Origin: JBLHKT01 sp043101615
GTDB lineage: Bacteria; Planctomycetota; Phycisphaerae; Phycisphaerales; UBA1924
DNA: 64,000 nt
Assembly (NCBI GenBank): GCA_043101615.1
Contig: JBICID010000101.1
Span: 1-64,000 of the forward strand
Direction of reading: 5' to 3'
Part shown: in pieces, positions 57,321 to 64,000 of the stretch
Layout of the letters: each line of letters starts with the position of its first letter
How positions within the stretch are numbered: position 1 is the stretch's first letter
Position numbers and translations under genes: made by a program
The notes under the pieces: model-generated
Told to the model about the DNA's origin: nothing
Databases searched by the model: none
The model's input: the letters and a program-made list of their open reading frames with translations, nothing else

Positions 57321-59669
57321 ATGATCTTTTTCAAGCCCGCCCTGTTCCTCGCCTGCTCGCTCGGCGCGTCCGGCGCCCTGGGTGCCGACGCGGACAACAA
57401 CGTCGAGTGGAACGGCCTCTCCCACGTGGTCCACCACGACCTGCGCCCGCTCGTCCCGCTCAGCGGCGATGATGTCGTGGTCGAGTTCCAGGCCTACCGG
57501 GGCGACCTGACCGCCGCCAACGTGCTGCGGACCGTCAACGGCGGCACCACCTCGCACGCGGCGTCGATCGTCGGCCAGCGGGGGCCGTACGACCTGTGGC
57601 GGGCCACGCTCCCGGGCACCACGCAGAACCAGCTCGCTTACGTCATCGAGGCCATCGACGGGACCGATACCGACTACCTCGGGGCACGCGCCGACCGCCC
57701 GCACGAGTGGGCGGTGAGCGACAACGCCCCCGCCAGCCCCTTCCTGCTCGACTTCACCACGCTCAGCCACGCCCGCAACGGCGCGACGCCGACCTCAAGC
57801 GGCGTGGTCTTCAAGGTCTGGGCCCCCACCAGCGCGACGGCGCACGTCCGCGGCCAGTTCAACAGCTGGTCCACCACGCCCATGGCCAAGCACGGCGAGC
57901 ACTTCGTCGCCCACGTCCCCAACGCCTCGCCGGGGCAGATGTACAAGTTCTACTTCAACAACTCGGTCTGGAACACGGACCCTCACGCCGCGCTGCTCAA
58001 CGAGAGCGACAACACCAACGCGGTGATCCAGGACCCGCTGGCCTACGAGTGGCGGCACGACGGCTTCACCGCGGTCCCGCGCGACCGGATGGTGATCTAC
58101 CAGCTGCACGTGGGCTCGTTCTCCGGCCTGAACGACCCGCTCGGCCCGGCCCCCACGCCCAGCCGCTACTACGACGTCGCCCTGCGGGCCGATCATCTGG
58201 CCGAGCTGGGCGTCAACGCGGTGATGGTGAACCCGATCAACATGTTCCCGGGCGATTTCTCGGGCGGGTACAACCCGACCTCGATGTTCGCGTGGGAGGG
58301 CAAGCTCGGCACGCCCGACCAGCTCAAGTTCATGGTGGACGAGCTGCACGAGCGCGGCATCGCGGTCATCCTCGACGTGGTGTGGAACCACTTCGACTCG
58401 GGGGCCAACTTCCTGTGGAACTACAACGGGTCGCAGCTCTACTTCGACTCGCCGGCGCAGGACACGCCCTGGGGCGCCCAGGCCGACTTCGACGCCGCGG
58501 GCGTGTACGACTACTTCCTGGACTCGGTGCACCACGTGCTGGGCGAGTTCCGCATGGACGGCTACCGCCAGGACGCGGTGATGTACATGACCGACTCGGC
58601 CCTGACCGGCCAGTGGGGCGTGGGGCAGGACCTGGTCCGCGACATGAACGACCTGATCGACCGGCGCTACGCCGACGGGCTGGCCATCGCGGAGATGTAC
58701 ATCGACTCGTCCTGGGTGACCAACCCGAACTTCGGCATCGCGTTCGACGCGCAGTACCACAACGAGTTCAAGGAGGCCGTGCGGTCGGCGACGTTCGGCG
58801 CCGCGTTCGGATCGCCCGACGTGTCGCGCGTCGCCGGCGTCATGGACGGGCAGGGCCCCGGCGTCGAGGGCTCGTTCGTGATGAACTACTTCGAGCTGCA
58901 CGACGACGCGTGGCCCCTCAACGGGCACGAGCGGGCCGTCAAACAGATCGACACCACCTTCCCCCACGACGACCAGTACGCCCGCGGACGCACCACGCTC
59001 GCCCACGGGCTCGTGCTCACCAGCCGAGGCATCCCCGCGATCCTGTACGGGAGCGAGTGGCTCGAGTCCAACGGCTTCGAGAGCAAGATCGACTGGAGCC
59101 GCAGGGGCGCGAACGACGGCACCTTCGAGTACTTCAAGGACCTGATCGCGCTGCGGACGACCGAGCCCTCGCTCTTCGCCGACGCCCCGATGCGGGTCTC
59201 GCATCTGAGCGAGGGCAACGACGTCTTCGCCATGCACCGCTGGTCCGACGACGGGCGAGACGTGGTGGTGGTCGCCAACTACTCCGACACCGACTGGGGG
59301 GCCTACGACCTCGGGTTGCCCCAGCCGGGCCAGTGGGACGTGCTGGTCGATTCCCAGTTCAGCGCGTACGACGGCTCGGGCTACGCAGACGCCCAGACCG
59401 GCGTCACCGCCAGCGGCCCCGCCCGCGACGGCTTCGCCCAGTCCGCCACGCTGCGGATCCCGGCCCGCTCCCTGCTGGTGATGGCCCCCCCGACCGCCGA
59501 CCCCTGCCCGGGCGACGTCAACGGGGACGGCGTGCTGGACAACGGGGATATCGGGGCGTTCGTGCAGCTCTTCCTCGCCGGCGACCCCGCGTCCGACTTC
59601 AACGGGGACGGGGTGCTGGACAACGGCGATATCGGGGCCTTCGTGACGGTCTTTCTCGCGGGGTGCTGA
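57321..59669 (+). CDS. secreted GH13 alpha-glucanase with dockerin tail
   Basis: The 782-residue protein has a signal peptide, two beta-sandwich N-terminal modules (the second, VFKVWAPTSATAHVRGQFNSW, is CBM48-like) and a GH13 barrel of the branching-enzyme/debranching type. Visible are region I DVVWNH, region II FRMDGYRQDAV with the nucleophile near residue 416, region III AIAEMY with the acid Glu near 457 and region IV ELHDDAW near 525. The C-terminus carries a GC-type dockerin pair. It likely works with the GH57 enzyme on branched alpha-glucan. AAGGA precedes the ATG. Confidence 0.9.
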   Translation: MIFFKPALFLACSLGASGALGADADNNVEWNGLSHVVHHDLRPLVPLSGDDVVVEFQAYRGDLTAANVLRTVNGGTTSHAASIVGQRGPYDLWRATLPGTTQNQLAYVIEAIDGTDTDYLGARADRPHEWAVSDNAPASPFLLDFTTLSHARNGATPTSSGVVFKVWAPTSATAHVRGQFNSWSTTPMAKHGEHFVAHVPNASPGQMYKFYFNNSVWNTDPHAALLNESDNTNAVIQDPLAYEWRHDGFTAVPRDRMVIYQLHVGSFSGLNDPLGPAPTPSRYYDVALRADHLAELGVNAVMVNPINMFPGDFSGGYNPTSMFAWEGKLGTPDQLKFMVDELHERGIAVILDVVWNHFDSGANFLWNYNGSQLYFDSPAQDTPWGAQADFDAAGVYDYFLDSVHHVLGEFRMDGYRQDAVMYMTDSALTGQWGVGQDLVRDMNDLIDRRYADGLAIAEMYIDSSWVTNPNFGIAFDAQYHNEFKEAVRSATFGAAFGSPDVSRVAGVMDGQGPGVEGSFVMNYFELHDDAWPLNGHERAVKQIDTTFPHDDQYARGRTTLAHGLVLTSRGIPAILYGSEWLESNGFESKIDWSRRGANDGTFEYFKDLIALRTTEPSLFADAPMRVSHLSEGNDVFAMHRWSDDGRDVVVVANYSDTDWGAYDLGLPQPGQWDVLVDSQFSAYDGSGYADAQTGVTASGPARDGFAQSATLRIPARSLLVMAPPTADPCPGDVNGDGVLDNGDIGAFVQLFLAGDPASDFNGDGVLDNGDIGAFVTVFLAGC

Positions 59670-59773
59670 GCACGGCCAAACCGGAAAATCTGGAGCGATC
59701 ACGGGATTCCGGGAACCGGTAGACCGAAACGCACCAATGTGGTGGTGTCGCAACTCCGTTCGGAGGCACCGCC

Positions 59774-62263
59774 ATGACCCGCTTGTCCGTGACTGTATTC
59801 CTCGTTGGGCTCGCCCTGATCCGCTGCGTGTCGGAGGCCCAGGTCTGTGAGCCGAGTTTCGAGCTGCCGAATCTGACTCACGTGGAATTCACAGAAAAGT
59901 CGGTCGCGCTGGCCGATTTCAACGGCGACGGGCGTGAGGACGCGCTCCTCGCGGAGCTCGGGCCCATGATCCGCGTGTACTTCGCGGGCGAGTCCGGGGC
60001 CTACGACGGGGGCGTCGTCTCGATCGACACGGGCCTGCTTCAGAGCCAAATGGCCATCCCGGCGGACATGAACTCGGACGGACATCTGGACGTGCTCGGC
60101 ATGGCGAGTGTCGGCTACCAGGTCTCGGACCCTCGTCAGTTGCAGTACTTCCCGGGAGATGGTGCGGGCGGATTCGGGCCGGGCGTCCTCCTCCCCACCA
60201 CGCAGTTCTTCACGCTCGGCACCGTGGCACGGGTCGGGGACTTCGACGGCAACGGACGCACCGACGTGGTCTTCCGCACCGGGTCATACAATCAGAAGTA
60301 CTACCGGGTGGTGTTCCAGAACACCGACGGCACGTTTGACCAGCCCGTCTCTCTGCCCGCGCCCGGCGTGGCGCCCCCGCGCGTGGCGGATTTCAACGAG
60401 GACGGGCTCGACGACATCGTGTACGAGCACGACAGGGACATGTCCATCGTGTTCGGGCGGGCAGACCGTGTGCTGACGGACCGTCTCGATCTCGGCCCGA
60501 TCCTGCCTCCCACAAACGTTCAGCCGCCTTATGGCCCTGCCTACTTCGGAGATCCGTGGATCGGGGACTTCAACGCCGACGGGCACGCCGATCTCTTTCT
60601 GAGCAGGCCCGATACCTTCGGCCCCATGAAGCGTGTTGTCCTGCTCGGTGACGGTGCGGGCTCGATGGTCCTGGGCGACAAGGGGTTTATCCCGACCGGG
60701 AGCGTGATCAGTGGTCTGGCCGACATCGACCGCGACGGCGCAGACGAGCTCATCGCCACATACTTCGGCGACAGCTACCTGGTCGAGTTCGACGGCGACG
60801 AGATTGTCTCGTCCGCCTGGTACTACACCGAGGGACACACGTCCATGATCGCGCTCACCGAGATCGGAAACGGACCCGGGCCCGAGGTCTTCTTGGCGTT
60901 CACCGACCCCGCAGGAATCCTCGCGGCCGAACTGATGAGCGACCACTTGCCGGCACTGCCGGAGCGAAACGTGTACGGCGCCGGGCACCAGCTCGATCGG
61001 GCCGTCAGGATTGACGCCGACGCCGATGGCTACTCCGAGCTCTTCGCGGAGGCGGGATACAACAACCTCTTCCACGTCCGGCGCGGCACCCAAGGGGGTG
61101 GCTTCGAGAGAGCCACTCAGACCTTTTTGACAGACGAGCGGGGAGAGCTGACGACGTGGACCGTTGGCGAATTCACCGGAGACGGAGTCCCGGATGTGGC
61201 TCTCTCGATGATCCCGTGCGACGGGTGCGAGCCGGAGGAAGCCCCGCACGAGCTGATGGTGCATCCGGGAGGAGTCGGTGCCGAGGGGTACTCCGTCTCG
61301 GACTCCCAGATCCGAAGCGGGGATTCCGGTGTCGACAGTCACGCGTTCGTCTCGATGGCGCCGCTGGATCTCGACGGCGACGGCGTGGACGACCTCGTCG
61401 CGACCCGCTATCTCACCGGGGACGGGCCGTACCTGCTCCGCAACGACGGAACGGGCGTGTTCACGCAGACCACCCTCCCCCCGCCGGACGGGGCCCTCAA
61501 CCCGTTCCTCATCGGCGCGTTCGACGCCACCGGGGACGCACTCCCCGATCTGGTCGTCAACGCCGGGAGCAGCATCTACGTCTACCGGGGCACGCACGGA
61601 CCGGGCGGGCTCGCGTTCCAGCCGCCCGACTCGCCCGCGGCGCCGGGGTTCTTCACGACCCTCACGGGCGTGTCCTACCCGCGCACGGCGGACCTGAACG
61701 GGGACGGGCGGACCGACTTCGCGGTCGCCGGTTCGAGCGCCGGGCTCGCCGAGCTTCGCGTCTGGACCAACAACTCCGACGGCACGTTCACGCTCACCGT
61801 CCATCCCACGCAGTCGCCCTCCCCGTCGGGCGTGACCCCAACGCTCGCGCTGGGTGACCTGAACCACGATTCGCACCTGGACGCCGTCGTCGTGGGGGAT
61901 GTTTCACTGACGCTGCTGTCCGGGGACGGGTCCGGTGGATTCGTCGCCGGGACGCCGCAGAGCGTGTTCAAGTCATGCTCCAACTGCGATCCCTTCACGG
62001 TGCTCATCACCGATGTCAACGGGGACGGGTGGAACGAGCTTCTCTCTGAAGACATATTCGAGCTCGTCGTCTGGCGTGATACCTGTCTGCCGGACCCCTG
62101 CCCCGCCGACGTCAACGCCGACGGCGTGCTCGACAACGCTGACATCGGGGCCTTCGTCAGGCTGTACCTGGGCGCCGACACGGGCGCGGACTTCAACGGG
62201 GACGGCGTCATCGACAGCGCCGATATCGGGGCCTTTGTGAGCGTGTTCCTGGCCGGCTGCTGA
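59774..62263 (+). CDS. secreted FG-GAP/VCBS-repeat protein with dockerin tail
   Basis: The 829-residue protein has a signal peptide and a body of FG-GAP/VCBS repeats, whose calcium loops read ADFNGDGREDALL, DMNSDGHLDVLG, DFDGNGRTDVVF, DFNEDGLDDIVY, DLDGDGVDDLVA and DLNGDGRTDFAVA. These form a seven-bladed beta-propeller as in integrin alpha chains. The C-terminus has a GC-type dockerin pair (DVNADGVLDNADIGAF and DFNGDGVIDSADIGAF) ending AGC. It has no enzymatic motif and may bind polymer or surface. Base composition is somewhat lower in GC than that of the preceding two genes. A GGAGG site precedes the ATG. Confidence 0.85.
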   Translation: MTRLSVTVFLVGLALIRCVSEAQVCEPSFELPNLTHVEFTEKSVALADFNGDGREDALLAELGPMIRVYFAGESGAYDGGVVSIDTGLLQSQMAIPADMNSDGHLDVLGMASVGYQVSDPRQLQYFPGDGAGGFGPGVLLPTTQFFTLGTVARVGDFDGNGRTDVVFRTGSYNQKYYRVVFQNTDGTFDQPVSLPAPGVAPPRVADFNEDGLDDIVYEHDRDMSIVFGRADRVLTDRLDLGPILPPTNVQPPYGPAYFGDPWIGDFNADGHADLFLSRPDTFGPMKRVVLLGDGAGSMVLGDKGFIPTGSVISGLADIDRDGADELIATYFGDSYLVEFDGDEIVSSAWYYTEGHTSMIALTEIGNGPGPEVFLAFTDPAGILAAELMSDHLPALPERNVYGAGHQLDRAVRIDADADGYSELFAEAGYNNLFHVRRGTQGGGFERATQTFLTDERGELTTWTVGEFTGDGVPDVALSMIPCDGCEPEEAPHELMVHPGGVGAEGYSVSDSQIRSGDSGVDSHAFVSMAPLDLDGDGVDDLVATRYLTGDGPYLLRNDGTGVFTQTTLPPPDGALNPFLIGAFDATGDALPDLVVNAGSSIYVYRGTHGPGGLAFQPPDSPAAPGFFTTLTGVSYPRTADLNGDGRTDFAVAGSSAGLAELRVWTNNSDGTFTLTVHPTQSPSPSGVTPTLALGDLNHDSHLDAVVVGDVSLTLLSGDGSGGFVAGTPQSVFKSCSNCDPFTVLITDVNGDGWNELLSEDIFELVVWRDTCLPDPCPADVNADGVLDNADIGAFVRLYLGADTGADFNGDGVIDSADIGAFVSVFLAGC

Positions 62264-62289
62264 GCCCGTCCCGGGTACACTGATCGTCG

Positions 62290-63297
<1,008 letters not shown>

Positions 63298-63309
63298 CGA
63301 GGAGCCGCC

Positions 63310-63936
63310 ATGACCGACGAAGAACGACGCCGCCTCGCCACCGACACCGACAACGGCCTGCTGCTCATCATCTCGGGCCCCAGCGGCGTGGGCAAAACCA
63401 CCATCACACGCGGCGTCGAGCGTTCCATCGCCGACTCGGTCTTCTCCGTCTCCGTCACCACACGCACCCCCACCCCCGCCGACGTCGAGGGCGTGGACTA
63501 CCGCTTCATCACCGACGACGAGTTCAACCGCCTCATCGAGACCGACGCCCTGCTCGAGCACGCCGACGTCTTCGGCAAGCGCTACGGCACCCGCCGGGCC
63601 TGGGTGGACGAGCAGCTCGCACGCGGGCGACTGGTCATCCTCGAGATCGACGTCGAGGGCGCCCGCCAGGTCAAGGCCAAGATGCCCGAGGCCTACGCCA
63701 TCTTCATCGACCCGCCCAACGAGCAGACCCTCCTCGAACGCCTGCGCGCCCGCCAGCGGGAGGGAGAGGACCAGATCCAGAAACGCTTCGCCGAGGCCAC
63801 ACGCGAGATGGCCCGCGCCCGCGAACTCCAGATCTACGATGCCTTCATCGTCAACGACCAGCTCGAGCGAGCCATCTCCGAGGCCGTGGCACTCGTCCGC
63901 AGCGCCCGCGATCGGGCGGGCGCCCGGCGCGCCTGA
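63310..63936 (+). CDS. gmk: guanylate kinase
   Basis: The 208-residue enzyme phosphorylates GMP to GDP. The P-loop ISGPSGVGKTT lies at about residues 21-31, the GMP-binding SVSVTTRTPTPADVEGVDYRF follows, and the LEIDVEGARQVK core strand is intact. The length is normal. A GAGG site precedes the ATG. It is 12 bases downstream of pyrB, giving a nucleotide-synthesis pair on one transcript. Confidence 0.96.
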   Translation: MTDEERRRLATDTDNGLLLIISGPSGVGKTTITRGVERSIADSVFSVSVTTRTPTPADVEGVDYRFITDDEFNRLIETDALLEHADVFGKRYGTRRAWVDEQLARGRLVILEIDVEGARQVKAKMPEAYAIFIDPPNEQTLLERLRARQREGEDQIQKRFAEATREMARARELQIYDAFIVNDQLERAISEAVALVRSARDRAGARRA

Positions 63937-63940
63937 GCCC

Positions 63941-64000
63941 TCAGGACCGCAGCGGGGCCAGCGCCCGCACCCGCGGGTCGCGCAGCCAGAGCGACACCCA
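63941..64000 (-). CDS. possible C-terminal end of a gene beyond the window
   Basis: A minus-strand frame enters from the right edge and ends at a TGA five bases after gmk. The 19 visible residues (WVSLWLRDPRVRALAPLRS) have coding-like composition and would form a convergent neighbour, but 60 bases are too few to be sure. No family can be named. Confidence 0.3.
   Translation of the reverse strand, partial: WVSLWLRDPRVRALAPLRS

Overview
The window is high-GC (roughly 70% by eye), densely coding bacterial chromosome that most resembles the class Phycisphaerae of the Planctomycetota. Three things point there. Six secreted proteins end in paired EF-hand 'GC-type dockerin' modules with a terminal Gly-Cys. 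Several proteins carry CxxC zinc ribbons joined to membrane segments, and there is a Lys/Thr/Ala-rich histone H1-like protein. Core genes (nuoD, nuoE, dxr, pyrB, gmk, pepA, class II DAHP synthase) are scattered singly among them. There is no rRNA or convincing tRNA, no transposase, no phage gene and no CRISPR array. Names come from motif recognition, not from database searches.

Layout. 1-13.3 kb: an AIM24-like protein and a methyltransferase; nuoE among three small lipoproteins; an SbtA-like bicarbonate permease; a beta-lactamase-fold hydrolase with an AraC-type regulator; a fourth lipoprotein; a trypsin-like lipoprotein next to nuoD; a metal-efflux permease coupled to a sulfotransferase. 13.3-25.1 kb: GH13 amylase, sialate O-acetylesterase, an FmdB-like protein, a zinc-ribbon/tetratricopeptide-like membrane protein, leucyl aminopeptidase, HIT and PilZ proteins, DAHP synthase, and the histone-like gene with a hairpin-rich leader. 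25.1-35 kb: a PHP-glycosyltransferase fusion, a degenerate metallo-beta-lactamase-fold protein, a large SF2 helicase bracketed by related palindromic repeats, and a transsulfuration pair. 35-44.6 kb: zinc-ribbon membrane protein, SurE, a secreted protein, HDOD protein, NeuC-like epimerase, dxr and a TPR-GT41 glycosyltransferase. 44.6-64 kb: three secreted dockerin proteins, an orphan DNA methyltransferase, a WaaP-like kinase, DUF805, MntR, glycosyltransferase 2, a sulfotransferase, a secreted GH57/GH13/VCBS cluster, then pyrB and gmk.

How the genes fit together. The GH57 and GH13 enzymes (54.3-59.7 kb) plus the GH13 enzyme at 13.4 kb suggest extracellular alpha-glucan use. The shared C-terminal modules suggest a common sorting or anchoring route for the secreted set. 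The epimerase, glycosyltransferases, WaaP-like kinase and sulfotransferases suggest envelope or exopolysaccharide synthesis.

The most unusual content lies between the genes. At least nine short hairpins share a 3' GCACC-type tail and several form head-to-head pairs, resembling REPINs. Other intergenic features are a 184-bp imperfect palindrome filling the gap before the helicase with a related composite element after it, a heptamer tandem repeat facing its own reverse complement, a 75-90 bp duplicated element, and a strong minus-strand terminator with no gene upstream of it, which suggests an attenuator or an unannotated small RNA.
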